DNA of 64,000 bases from Lipingzhangella_A rawalii (lineage in GTDB: Bacteria > Actinomycetota > Actinomycetes > Streptosporangiales > Streptosporangiaceae): contig NZ_JAVLVT010000003.1 in assembly GCF_031628175.1 (NCBI RefSeq), forward strand, positions 1 to 64,000. Direction: 5' to 3'. Within the stretch, counting starts at the first letter, position 1, and the number at the start of each line of letters is the position of its first letter. The position numbers and the translations under genes were made by a program. Positions 25,811 to 34,577 of the stretch are shown here, one piece after another. The notes under the pieces are model-generated. The model was not told where the DNA came from. It made no database searches and saw only the letters and a list, made by a program, of their open reading frames with translations.

Positions 25811-27835
25811 GTGGCCGAGACCCATTCCGGGCGCGACGCGGCGTCGGATCAGGGCGCCGCAGTGGTGGCGGGATCGGATTCGCAGACCCAGGCGTTGTCC
25901 AATCTCATGCAGGAGTCGCGCAGCTTCCCACCACCGGCCGAGCTCGCTGCGCACGCCAATGTCCAGGCCGACGCCTACGCGCGAGCCGCGGCGGACCGGC
26001 TCGGATTCTGGGAGGAACAGGCACGCCGACTCACCTGGGAACGGACCTGGGACACCGTGCTGGAGTGGGACGCGCCGTTCGCCTCGTGGTTCACCGGTGG
26101 CCAGCTCAACGCGGCGGTGAACTGTCTGGACCGGCACGTCGAGCAGGGCAACGGCGACCGGGTCGCCTACTACTGGGAGGGTGAGCCGGGGGATACCCGC
26201 ACCATCACCTACGCCGAGCTCACCGACATGGTCTGCCAGGCGGCCAACGCCCTGCTGGAACTGGGGGTCAGTAAGGGCGACCGGGTGGCGATCTACATGC
26301 CGATGATCCCGGAGACTGTCGTGGCCATGCTGGCCTGTGCCCGCATCGGTGCGATCCACATGGTGGTGTTCGGCGGCTTTTCCGCAGACGCACTCGGCAG
26401 CCGGATCGACGACGCGGAAGCCAGCGTCGTCATCACCGCGGACGGTGGCTACCGCCGAGGGACAGCCAGTGGCCTGAAGCCCAATGTCGACGAGGCCCTG
26501 CGTTCCCGTTCCGGGGTTCGACACGTTCTCGTGGTGCGGCGCACCGGCCAGGACGTCGACTGGACGGACGGGCGGGACGTCTGGTGGCACGACGTCGTGG
26601 ACCGCCAGCCCACGAAGCACACCCCCGAAGCCCACGATGCGGAACATCCGCTGTACATCATGTACACCAGCGGGACCACGGCGAAGCCGAAGGGAATCCT
26701 GCACACCACGGGCGGATACCTCACCCAGGTTGCCTGGTCGCACTGGGCCGTGTTCGACCTCAAACCGGAGACGGACGTCTTCTGGACCGCCGCGGACATC
26801 GGCTGGGTCACCGGGCACTCCTACATCGTGTACGGACCGCTCGCCAACGGCGCGACCTCGGTGATGTACGAGGGCACTCCGGACACGCCGCACAGGGGAC
26901 GGTTCTGGGAGATCGTCTCCACCTACGGGGTGAGCCTGCTGTACATGGCTCCGACCGCGATCCGCACCTTCATGAAGTGGGGTGAGGAGATTCCCGCGGG
27001 CTACGACCTGTCCACGCTTCGGGTATTGGGCACGGTCGGGGAGCCAATCAACCCGGAGGCCTACATCTGGTACCGGCGCAACATCGGCGGGGACCAGACG
27101 CCCGTGGTCGACACCTGGTGGCAGACCGAGACGGGGGCGATCATGGTCTCCCCCCTGCCCGGTGTGACCTCGGGAAAGCCGGGAGCGGCCATGCAACCCC
27201 TGCCGGGGATCGAGGCCGACATCGTGGACGAGGAGGGAGCCTCGGTCCCCAAGGGAAGCGGTGGCTTCATCGTTGTTCGCGAGCCCTGGCCGGCGATGCT
27301 CCGCGGGGTGTGGGGGGATCCGCAGCGGTACCGCGACACCTACTGGTCCCGGTTCGAGGGGCTGTACTTTCCCGGCGACGGCGCCAAGCGAGACGAGGAC
27401 GGCGACTTCTGGCTGCTTGGCCGTGTGGACGACGTCATGCTCGTGTCCGGACACAACATCTCGACCACGGAGGTCGAGTCCGCGCTGGTTTCCCACTCGG
27501 CTGTCGCTGAGGCAGCCGTGGTTGGGGCCAGTGACCCGGTCACGGGCCAGGCCATCGCCGCGTTCGTCATCCTGCGGGGTGAAGCCGGCGACGGTGGCGA
27601 GGAGCTGGTGCAGGAGCTGCGGGAGCATGTCCGGGCCGCCCTGGGGCCGATCGCCAAGCCCCGTCAGGTCATGATCGTTCCGGAACTCCCGAAGACACGC
27701 TCGGGCAAGATCATGCGCCGCCTGCTGCGGGATGTCGCGGAGAACCGGGAACTGGGGGACGTGACGACCCTGACCGACTCCTCGGTGATGGAGTTGATCT
27801 CCCAACAGATCCCCAGCTCCGGTGGTGACGACTGA
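25811..27835 (+). CDS. acs: Acetyl-CoA synthetase
   Basis: 674 residues. It activates acetate to acetyl-CoA through acetyl-AMP. The AMP-binding motif YTSGTTAKPKGILHTT, the WWQTETGA box, YFPGDGAKRDEDGDFW and the hinge Asp region VDDVMLVSGHN are intact. The C-terminal PKTRSGKIMRR holds the Lys that is acetylated to switch Acs off. GTG 25811 has AAGGAG 7 bases upstream. Confidence 0.96.
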   Translation: MAETHSGRDAASDQGAAVVAGSDSQTQALSNLMQESRSFPPPAELAAHANVQADAYARAAADRLGFWEEQARRLTWERTWDTVLEWDAPFASWFTGGQLNAAVNCLDRHVEQGNGDRVAYYWEGEPGDTRTITYAELTDMVCQAANALLELGVSKGDRVAIYMPMIPETVVAMLACARIGAIHMVVFGGFSADALGSRIDDAEASVVITADGGYRRGTASGLKPNVDEALRSRSGVRHVLVVRRTGQDVDWTDGRDVWWHDVVDRQPTKHTPEAHDAEHPLYIMYTSGTTAKPKGILHTTGGYLTQVAWSHWAVFDLKPETDVFWTAADIGWVTGHSYIVYGPLANGATSVMYEGTPDTPHRGRFWEIVSTYGVSLLYMAPTAIRTFMKWGEEIPAGYDLSTLRVLGTVGEPINPEAYIWYRRNIGGDQTPVVDTWWQTETGAIMVSPLPGVTSGKPGAAMQPLPGIEADIVDEEGASVPKGSGGFIVVREPWPAMLRGVWGDPQRYRDTYWSRFEGLYFPGDGAKRDEDGDFWLLGRVDDVMLVSGHNISTTEVESALVSHSAVAEAAVVGASDPVTGQAIAAFVILRGEAGDGGEELVQELREHVRAALGPIAKPRQVMIVPELPKTRSGKIMRRLLRDVAENRELGDVTTLTDSSVMELISQQIPSSGGDD

Positions 27836-27887
27836 GTCGTGGGCCGAAAGCGGGGTGAGCGGATCGCTTGATCCCCGCGTCTGTCGT

Positions 27888-27928
27888 CCGGTGGCACGGG
27901 ACGCCGAGCAGCGGTCCCGTGCCACCGG
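27888..27928. terminator. Terminator after acs
   Basis: 15-bp perfect stem CCGGTGGCACGGGAC/GTCCCGTGCCACCGG with an 11-base loop, 52 bases after the acs stop. Very strong and symmetric. Confidence 0.8.
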
Positions 27929-28080
27929 GTCTGTTCGCGTGGTGGGGTCGAGAGCAGGGTGCTGGAGCCCGCGGATTGGGGGAGGTCAGAACTGACGGCG
28001 CTGCCGTCCGATTCCGCGCGCCTGAGTATGCGAAGATGCACGGGCGAACGCGTGTGGCAACGGTGAAGGGAGTGACCTCC

Positions 28081-28599
28081 ATGGCCGGGACTCAGCCAGA
28101 GGGCCGGAATGCGGGGAACGCCTCCCCCCGCGACGAGCGTGGTGCAGAATTCGAGCAGGAGCAGACGCAGCGCCACGAGCAGACGCTGCGGGAACTGCGG
28201 GAGGCGGCCAGCGCGGATCTCCAGCGCCTGGTCGAACTGCAACGCGAGATCGCGGCTCTGGAACTGTCCCGTGAGGGACGGACGATGGCCATCGGCTCGG
28301 GAATGCTGGTGGTCGCCCTGGTCGTGGGGCACCTTGTACTGATCCTCGCCTCGGTGACGATCGCCCTGGGGATCACGGCGGCGGGCCTCGCCGCATGGCT
28401 GTCTTTCCTGATCGTGACGGGGGCCTACCTCCTGTCCGCGGTGCTGCTGCTGTTCCTGGGAGTACGCCGGTTCAAGCGACGGCAGGGGATTCCCCAGACC
28501 AAGGCCGCGGTGCGGGAGATTTTCGGGGTCCTCCGGCGGCGGGAGCCCACGGGCAGCCTGCTTGACCTGGTGGGGGACCGGCAGCCGAAGCAGACCTAG
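28081..28599 (+). CDS. Phage-holin-family (DUF1469-type) membrane protein
   Basis: 172 residues. A charged coiled N-terminal half (EQEQTQRHEQTLRELREA..., about 18-60) is followed by two membrane helices (about 68-90 and 95-122) and a basic C-terminus. This is the design of actinobacterial putative holin-family proteins found beside acs; they are not demonstrated lysis proteins. ATG 28081 with GGGAG about 9 bases upstream. Confidence 0.75.
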   Translation: MAGTQPEGRNAGNASPRDERGAEFEQEQTQRHEQTLRELREAASADLQRLVELQREIAALELSREGRTMAIGSGMLVVALVVGHLVLILASVTIALGITAAGLAAWLSFLIVTGAYLLSAVLLLFLGVRRFKRRQGIPQTKAAVREIFGVLRRREPTGSLLDLVGDRQPKQT

Positions 28600-28678
28600 G
28601 GTGCGGGGACTGCTGCGGTCGCCCCCGGGGTCGGGGCGGCCACTACTGACCTGCGCTCTTCCTGGCCGGATACGGTTG

Positions 28679-28799
28679 GCAGTGCCGCAGTGCCGCAGTG
28701 CCGTGCTGTGCTCCACGCACGGTCGGGCCGCAGGACGACGACATGGCCGTACCGGCATACCGGCGTATCGCCGTATCGTCGTAACGCCGCGTACCGGCG
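28679..28799. repeat. Short-unit repeats between holin-like and DUF309 genes
   Basis: Three tandem copies of GCAGTGCC (28679-28702), then a run of diverging CGTACCGG/CGTATCGC-like units (28747-28799). Probably slippage-derived; one half may affect the DUF309 leader. Confidence 0.6.
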
Positions 28800-28828
28800 C
28801 GGGGCAGGGACATTGATCGGATGGTTGC

Positions 28829-29338
28829 ATGCCACAGAATCGGATGACTGACCGGGACCGTGACGTCGAGGGCCGGGCGCAGAACCAACGCCCGCGGGAT
28901 GCCTACGGGCGTCCGCTGCCACACGGGTCGCCGCAGGGCGCGCCCGTCATCCCGGAGGACGCCGAGTACACGCCGGCCGAGGGTCTCGCCAGGGCGCAGG
29001 AGCTGCTCGACGAGGGATACGCCTTCACCGCACACGAGGTGTTGGAAGCGGTGTGGAAGTCGGCCGCCAGTACGGAACGGGAGCTGTGGCAGGGACTTGC
29101 CCAGGTCGCTGTCGGACTCACCCACGTCCAGCGGCAGAATCTGACCGGCGCGGTGCGTCTGCTGCGCCGGGGTGCGCAGCGTGTCGCGGCATTCGCGGAC
29201 GAGGTGGGAGGTCCGGTTCCGCACGGCGTCGCGACCGCTGACGTGGCGGCCTACGCCCTCCACCTCGCGGACGAGGTGGAGGCCGGCCGCAGGACGACTG
29301 TGGATCCGGCGCAGCTGCGCCTACGCGCCGATAACTAA
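28829..29338 (+). CDS. DUF309 protein
   Basis: 169 residues. The DUF309 core EGLARAQELLDEGYAFTAHEVLEAVWK...ERELWQGLAQVAVGLTHVQRQN is complete. The family is helical with a conserved HE/W motif; function unknown. ATG 28829, with another in-frame ATG at 28844. Confidence 0.82.
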   Translation: MPQNRMTDRDRDVEGRAQNQRPRDAYGRPLPHGSPQGAPVIPEDAEYTPAEGLARAQELLDEGYAFTAHEVLEAVWKSAASTERELWQGLAQVAVGLTHVQRQNLTGAVRLLRRGAQRVAAFADEVGGPVPHGVATADVAAYALHLADEVEAGRRTTVDPAQLRLRADN

Positions 29339-29382
29339 CCGCGGAATCCCAGCCGCGTCTGGGTGGGATTGCGGCGGTTAGG
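29335..29382 (+). terminator. Terminator of DUF309 gene
   Basis: Stem TAACCGC.GAATCCCAG pairing with CTGGG..GGATTGC..GGTTA, starting at the stop codon of the DUF309 gene. Imperfect but long. Confidence 0.55.
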
Positions 29383-29420
29383 ACCCCTCGGGGCGGCCCC
29401 TCAGGCCATGGAAATGGCCA

Positions 29421-29486
29421 AAGGCCGATGAGGGTGTCGGAAGGCCGATGGGGGAAGTTCGGGTGCTGGAAGTGGACTAGACCACA
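29421..29486. promoter_or_regulatory. Direct repeat and DasR-like site upstream of hppA
   Basis: AAGGCCGATG occurs at 29421 and 29441 (20-base period). AGTGGACTAGACCACA at 29471-29486 is close to the DasR (GlcNAc regulator) consensus built on TGGTCTAGACCA, with two deviations from dyad symmetry. No chitin or GlcNAc gene is adjacent. The rest of 29339-29925 has no gene I can support. Confidence 0.35.
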
Positions 29487-29598
29487 GTTGTGCATAGGGT
29501 CTGGTCTCTCGCATTGCGAACTGGGAGGCTTGGTTTCTGACAAGCCGCGGCCTGGGTGCGGCGCGCTGTGCGCCCCCGGTCGGGGATGTGAATCCTGT

Positions 29599-29633
29599 CT
29601 CATTTGTCCTTTATATTGCCAAATGAGTTTTTT
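29599..29633 (+). terminator. Intrinsic-type hairpin with T-run in AT-rich leader
   Basis: CTCATTTG/CAAATGAG stem, 13-base loop, then TTTTTT. It sits in an AT-rich island (about 29590-29750) between DUF309 and hppA; it may be a terminator or a leader attenuator of hppA. Confidence 0.5.
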
Positions 29634-29925
29634 GTGAGGAAATTCTGCATTGCGGTTTTGGAATGCTCTTTTTCTTCATGTGTAATTTCTTGGTTTTTTA
29701 AGATCACTGCGGGATCACAACTTCCGTTGTTGGCGTGGCTTATGGCATCCGCGCTCGGCGTTCCGCGACGGTGATGCGTAGAATTCCCGGCACGCCGCGG
29801 CCGTTTGGCGACGGCGGTACCGGTGTGTTCAACCCGTAGTCGCGGTGGCACCTCCCCTTGTTGCCTCACCGCCAGCTGCGCTGATGCGCGAGCTTGGGGG
29901 CGTGCACCCGCTCGAGGAGGACGCT

Positions 29926-32364
29926 TTGTCTGAGCAGAACCCAGCCGCCGCGGATGGCGGGCCGGTGCTCAATCTGAGCGGTATGGATCTCGGGCTGGTG
30001 GTTGCGGTCCTGGTGGTAGCGCTTCTGGCGCTCGCCGTGGCCGCCCGACTGGTCCGCGAGGTCCTGAACGCCGGTCAGGGCACCGAGCGAATGCAGAATA
30101 TTGCGCGGGCGGTGCAGGAGGGTGCGAGCGCTTACCTTCGGCGCCAGTTCCGTACCCTCATTGTCTTCGTGGTCGTGATTCCGATCCTCCTGCTGTTCCT
30201 TCCGGTCCCGGACAGCGACATGAGTGAACTCTGGGTGCGGATCGGCCGTTCCCTGTTCTTCGCGATCGGAGCGGGCTTCTCCGCGGTCACCGGCTTTGTC
30301 GGTATGTGGCTCGCCGTGCGCGGGAACGTACGCGTCGCGGCGGCGGCCCGGGATGGCGGGCACAATCGTGCGATGCGCATCGCCTTCCGTACCGGCGGCG
30401 TCGCCGGGATGTTCACCGTCGGACTTGGGCTTGCAGGAGCGGCCCTGGTGGTGCTCGCCTACACGGGCGACGCGCCGATCGTGTTGGAGGGCTTCGGATT
30501 CGGTGCCGCGCTGCTCGCGATGTTCATGCGGGTTGGTGGTGGCATCTACACCAAGGCAGCAGATGTCGGGGCGGACCTGGTCGGCAAGGTGGAGCAGGGG
30601 ATCCCCGAGGACGATCCCCGCAACGCAGCCACCATCGCCGACAACGTTGGCGACAACGTGGGGGACTGCGCCGGTATGGCAGCCGACCTGTTCGAGTCCT
30701 ACGCCGTGGTGCTGGTTGCGGCACTGATCCTGGGCGGAGTCGCCTTTGGCCAGGAGGGACTGGTGTTCCCGCTGCTGGTTCCAATGATCGGTGTGATCAC
30801 CGCAGTGATCGGGATCTTCGCGGTCACCCCGCTGGCCCGCGACACCACGGGTATGTCCGCCATCAACCGTGGCTTCTTCATCTCCGCGGTGGTCTCCGCG
30901 GTGCTGGTCGCGCTCGCCTCCTTCCTGTACCTGCCGAGCAGTTTCGACCAACTGACCGGGGCGAGCGCCGAGATCGCCGATATGGACGGGAACCCGCAGC
31001 TGTTCGCGGTGGGCGCCGTTCTCCTCGGGCTCCTGCTCGCAGCAGCGATCCAGGTGCTGACCGGGTACTTCACCGAAACGAACCGGCGACCGGTGCGGGA
31101 TATCGGCAAGAGCTCGGAGACCGGTCCGGCCACCGTCATTCTCTCCGGGGTCTCGGTGGGACTGGAGTCGGCCGTGTACTCCGCACTGTTGATCGCGGGG
31201 ACCGTCTACGGCGCCTTCCTCCTCGGCGGGGGCAGCACCACCCTGAGCCTCTTCGCCGTCGCGCTGGCCGGAACCGGACTGCTCACGACCGTCGGTGTGA
31301 TCGTGTCTATGGACACCTTCGGCCCGGTGGCGGACAACGCCCAGGGCATCGCCGAGATGTCGGGAGACGTCGAAGGGAAGGGCGCCGACGTCCTGACGAG
31401 CCTCGACGCTGTCGGTAACACCACCAAGGCCATCACCAAGGGGATCGCGATCGCGACCGCGGTGCTCGCGGCCACCGCCCTGTTCGGGGCGTTCAAGACC
31501 TCGGTCCAGGGGGCCCTCGAAGTCACCGGCCTGGACCCGGAGAGCTTCTCGCTGTCCCTGGACGAACCCAACGTTCTGGTGGGCGTGATCATCGGCGCCT
31601 GCGTGGTGTTCCTGTTCGCCGGACTGACGATCTCGGCGGTCGGTCGGGCCGCCGGTCAGGTGGTCGAGGAGGTGCGCGCCCAGTTCCGGAGCCGGCCGGG
31701 CATCATGGACGGCAGCGAGAAGCCGGAGTACGCCCGCGTCGTGGACATCTGCACCCGGGACTCCCTGCGCGAGCTCGCCACACCCGGCCTGTTGGCGGTG
31801 TTGTCCCCCATCGCCGTGGGATTCGCCCTGGGGTATGCACCGCTGGGCGCCTTCCTCGGCGGTTCCATCACCGCCGGCGTACTGATGGCGGTGTTCCTGG
31901 CCAACTCGGGGGGAGCGTGGGACAACGCGAAGAAGCTCGTCGAGGACGGGGAACACGGCGGCAAGGGGTCCGAGGCCCACGACGCCACCGTGATCGGCGA
32001 CACGGTGGGGGATCCCTTCAAGGACACCGCCGGTCCCGCAATCAACCCCCTACTCAAGGTGATGAACCTCGTCGCGCTCCTGATCGCACCGAGCGTGGTT
32101 CTCTACGCTGACAACCTGCTGCTGCGTCTCGGTGTGGCCGCTGCCGCGGTCGCGATCATCGCCGGGGCGATCGTGTGGTCCAAGCGGCGTTCGAGTGGCG
32201 ACGCGGCACAGGTGGACGCGGCGGGGCCGGGGGCCACTCCACCCGCGGCCACCGGTGCGGCCGAGGCGGACCCGCCTGCGGGCAACGGGGAGGTCATCCC
32301 CGGGCTGCGCAGTGCGGACACCGCAGAACAGGCCACGGTCAGCGACGGCCGGAACGACCAGTAG
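29926..32364 (+). CDS. hppA: Membrane proton-translocating pyrophosphatase
   Basis: 812 residues, about 16 membrane helices. It hydrolyses PPi and pumps protons. The catalytic loops GGGIYTKAADVGADLVGKVE, DDPRNAATIADNVGDNVGDCAGMAADLFESY and DATVIGDTVGDPFKDTAGPA are complete. GNTTKAITKG has Lys where K+-dependent enzymes have Ala, which indicates the K+-independent proton-pumping class. TTG 29926 is preferred as start since GAGGAGG is 5 bases before it; in-frame ATG 29884 is the alternative. The C-terminal 60 residues are Ala/Gly/Pro-rich and not conserved. Confidence 0.94.
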   Translation: MSEQNPAAADGGPVLNLSGMDLGLVVAVLVVALLALAVAARLVREVLNAGQGTERMQNIARAVQEGASAYLRRQFRTLIVFVVVIPILLLFLPVPDSDMSELWVRIGRSLFFAIGAGFSAVTGFVGMWLAVRGNVRVAAAARDGGHNRAMRIAFRTGGVAGMFTVGLGLAGAALVVLAYTGDAPIVLEGFGFGAALLAMFMRVGGGIYTKAADVGADLVGKVEQGIPEDDPRNAATIADNVGDNVGDCAGMAADLFESYAVVLVAALILGGVAFGQEGLVFPLLVPMIGVITAVIGIFAVTPLARDTTGMSAINRGFFISAVVSAVLVALASFLYLPSSFDQLTGASAEIADMDGNPQLFAVGAVLLGLLLAAAIQVLTGYFTETNRRPVRDIGKSSETGPATVILSGVSVGLESAVYSALLIAGTVYGAFLLGGGSTTLSLFAVALAGTGLLTTVGVIVSMDTFGPVADNAQGIAEMSGDVEGKGADVLTSLDAVGNTTKAITKGIAIATAVLAATALFGAFKTSVQGALEVTGLDPESFSLSLDEPNVLVGVIIGACVVFLFAGLTISAVGRAAGQVVEEVRAQFRSRPGIMDGSEKPEYARVVDICTRDSLRELATPGLLAVLSPIAVGFALGYAPLGAFLGGSITAGVLMAVFLANSGGAWDNAKKLVEDGEHGGKGSEAHDATVIGDTVGDPFKDTAGPAINPLLKVMNLVALLIAPSVVLYADNLLLRLGVAAAAVAIIAGAIVWSKRRSSGDAAQVDAAGPGATPPAATGAAEADPPAGNGEVIPGLRSADTAEQATVSDGRNDQ

Positions 32365-32438
32365 TCAGACGCTGCGCAGCATCTGACCAGCCAGGACGCC
32401 GGGGTTCCCACGAGGGTTGTGGGGGCCCCGGCGTTGTT
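32364..32438 (+). terminator. Double hairpin after hppA
   Basis: Hairpin 1, 32364-32387: GTCAGA.GCTGCGCAGC.TCTGAC. Hairpin 2, 32396-32438: ACGCCGGGG/CCCCGGCGT with an inner CCCAC/GTGGG, followed by TTGTT. Likely tandem terminators; they lie just before the small peptide gene. Confidence 0.7.
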
Positions 32439-32456
32439 CCGTGTCACACTGGGACC

Positions 32457-32552
32457 ATGCTTTCTGGACGAGGCGGCCTGGTGGTCGTCGTTGGGCTGAT
32501 GCTGCTCATCCTGGTCGGGTTTGCTGCGGCGGCGATGGTGGCCGCACCGTGA
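32457..32552 (+). CDS. 31-residue single-pass membrane peptide
   Basis: Starts with MLSGRGG, then a run of Leu/Val/Ile/Ala/Met to the C-terminus, one membrane helix. Its TGA overlaps the GTG start of sixA (GTGA), so it is probably translated and coupled. GGGA 4 bases upstream of the ATG is a weak ribosome site. I know no family; it could be a small membrane regulator or simply a leader for sixA. Confidence 0.5.
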   Translation: MLSGRGGLVVVVGLMLLILVGFAAAAMVAAP

Positions 32553-33055
32553 GTTCCCAGAATTCCCAGAGCTCCCGTTGCCTGGTCGTGATGCGGCACG
32601 CGCACGCGGAGCCGGCCAGCGCCCCCGGAACCGACGAGCAGCGGCCCGTCACTCCACAGGGACGCGACGCGGCGGCCGCGGCGGGGGCCCGGCTGTCCGC
32701 CGCGGGACTCAGCCCGGACTATGTGCTGTGCTCAACGGCGCGCCGGGCCCGGGAGACGTGGACGATGGTACAGCCGGCGCTGTCGACCGAGCCGGTTGTG
32801 GAGCTGGACCGGCGGCTCTACGGAGCCGGGTTGGACGAAACCCTGGCCCTGGTGTCCGAGACACCGGCCACGGTCAGCACCCTGCTGGTCATCGGGCACA
32901 ATCCGACCATGGCCCACCTGGCCGGTGCGTTCCCGCACGTCGGAGGGAACGGCGGTGTGGATTCGGACTTCGCACCGGCGAGTCTCGCCGTGATCGACCT
33001 GGATGTCACCTGGCTGTACACGGCACCGGGCGCAGGAACCGCCCGGCGGCTCTGA
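32549..33055 (+). CDS. sixA: SixA-like histidine phosphatase
   Basis: 168 residues. The catalytic RHG-type motif MRHAHAEP is near residue 15; the second His is in VIGHNPTMAHL. CSTARRARET is typical of SixA. These phosphatases remove phosphate from His-containing phosphotransfer domains or other substrates. GTG start overlapping the peptide gene is supported by frame and by the conserved start before RCLVVMRH. Confidence 0.85.
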   Translation: MSSQNSQSSRCLVVMRHAHAEPASAPGTDEQRPVTPQGRDAAAAAGARLSAAGLSPDYVLCSTARRARETWTMVQPALSTEPVVELDRRLYGAGLDETLALVSETPATVSTLLVIGHNPTMAHLAGAFPHVGGNGGVDSDFAPASLAVIDLDVTWLYTAPGAGTARRL

Positions 33056-33245
33056 GCTCGTGGCCACGCGACGCCGTCCCCCACCGGCCGGCGTGTTCGC
33101 CGTGCCGACGCACCAGGACCGCCAGGTGTGGCAGGAATACCAGGCATGCGCTGTGCCCGGCCACAGCGGTGGGACGAATCCGGCGGTGGCGCGGTGGCGG
33201 TGACACCCCCGGCCCGTGCCCGACGGAGCACCGCCCCGCGCGTGG

Positions 33246-34457
33246 CTACTGGCCGGTGTTCCCGTCGGCGTCCTCGATCTCCTCGCGGGAGATCCCCAAC
33301 AGGAACACGATGGTGTCCAGGTAGGGAACGCTGACGGAGGTGTCGGCGGCCTCCCGCACCACGGGTTTGGCGTTGTAGGCGACACCGAGCCCGGCCGCGG
33401 CCAGCATGTCCAGGTCATTGGCGCCGTCACCGATCGCGACCGTGCGGTTGAGGGGAACTCCCGCCTCAGCCGCGAACCGACGCAACGCCGCAGCCTTGCC
33501 GGGACGGTCGATGATCGGCCCGACCAGTTCCCCGGTGAGCTTGCCGTCCACCACCTCCAGGGTGTTGGCCGCCGCGTAGTCCAAGCCGAGGTCGGTCACC
33601 AGCGCGTCGGTGACCTGGGTGAAGCCGCCGCTGACGATCGCGCATTCGTATCCGAGCCGCTTCAGCGTCCGAACCAGGGTCCGGGCCCCGGGAGCGAGCA
33701 CCAGCTTCTGGCTCACCTCGTGCAGCGCGGTGGCGTCCAAGCCCTTGAGCAGGGCCACCCGGCGGCGCAGGGACTCTTCGAAATCCAGCTCACCGCGCAT
33801 CGCCTGTTCGGTCACCTCGGCGACCTGGTCCAGACAGCCCGCGTGTTCCGCGAGCAGCTCGATCACTTCACCCTGGATGAGGGTGGAGTCAACGTCCATG
33901 ACGATCAGGTGCTTGGCGCGGCGATGCAGGCCGCTGGACTGGACCGCCACGTCGATGGCCTGCGTGGAGGCTTCGGTGGCGAGCTCGGCGCGGAGCTGTT
34001 CGTGATCGCCACCGGAAATCGTGAGCTCGATTGCGGTTACCGGATAGTTCGCCAGCCGCTCGATCCGGTCGATGTTGGCGTCTCCGCGGGCCACGCAGGA
34101 GGTGATCGCCCCGAGCGCGGCCGGACGCAGTGGGTCGGCAAGCAGGGTCACGTGCAGGCGTTCGGCAATCGGCACTCGACTGTCCGCGGCCCCGTCACCG
34201 AACTCCACATCCAGTCCGAGGTCCGCGGCGGTCTTGCTGATCTCCTCGCGTGCCTCGGCGAACAGCCGGTCGTGGCGCACCCCAGGGGCAACGCGTTCAT
34301 CAACGGCCAGCTGGGCACCGAGAACGAGGCGGTCCCCGATCACGACCTGCTCAAGGTCAACGATAGTGAGGGGAAACGCACCGAGCGTGGTGAGCAGCCG
34401 TGCGCTCACGCCCGGGCGGTCCTCTCCGGTCACGGTCACGAGTAGTGAGGTATCCAT
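33246..34457 (-). CDS. serB: Phosphoserine phosphatase
   Basis: 403 residues. Two N-terminal ACT-like domains (about 1-80 and 95-175) are followed by a HAD phosphatase: motif I VMDVDSTLI, motif II IVSGGF, motif III IGDGANDLDML. Final step of serine synthesis; ACT domains may give serine feedback as in mycobacterial SerB2. ATG 34457 chosen since MDTSLLVTVTGEDRPG is the ACT start; the open frame extends to 34541. Confidence 0.92.
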   Translation of the reverse strand: MDTSLLVTVTGEDRPGVSARLLTTLGAFPLTIVDLEQVVIGDRLVLGAQLAVDERVAPGVRHDRLFAEAREEISKTAADLGLDVEFGDGAADSRVPIAERLHVTLLADPLRPAALGAITSCVARGDANIDRIERLANYPVTAIELTISGGDHEQLRAELATEASTQAIDVAVQSSGLHRRAKHLIVMDVDSTLIQGEVIELLAEHAGCLDQVAEVTEQAMRGELDFEESLRRRVALLKGLDATALHEVSQKLVLAPGARTLVRTLKRLGYECAIVSGGFTQVTDALVTDLGLDYAAANTLEVVDGKLTGELVGPIIDRPGKAAALRRFAAEAGVPLNRTVAIGDGANDLDMLAAAGLGVAYNAKPVVREAADTSVSVPYLDTIVFLLGISREEIEDADGNTGQ

Positions 34458-34577
34458 CGCGAGCCCCAACTTACTCGCTGCCGATTGCGCGCCTTCGGGC
34501 AGGGCCACATGTTGGACCCACCGTCTCGGCGCGTGCACCAACGGTAGGTGCGGCGCGGTTGGGGAGCGCCCGCGTGG

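Noticed and set aside
29600..29869. 89-codon minus-strand frame over the AT-rich island
   Set aside because: The N-terminal half is GC-shadow composition and the C-terminal half simply reflects AT-rich DNA; no relative recognised.
29866..31980. Very long minus-strand frame opposite hppA (704 codons), and similar ones opposite acs and the PBP gene
   Set aside because: Composition is His/Arg/Gln/Gly-rich with no domain; it is the antisense shadow of a highly conserved gene in GC-rich DNA.
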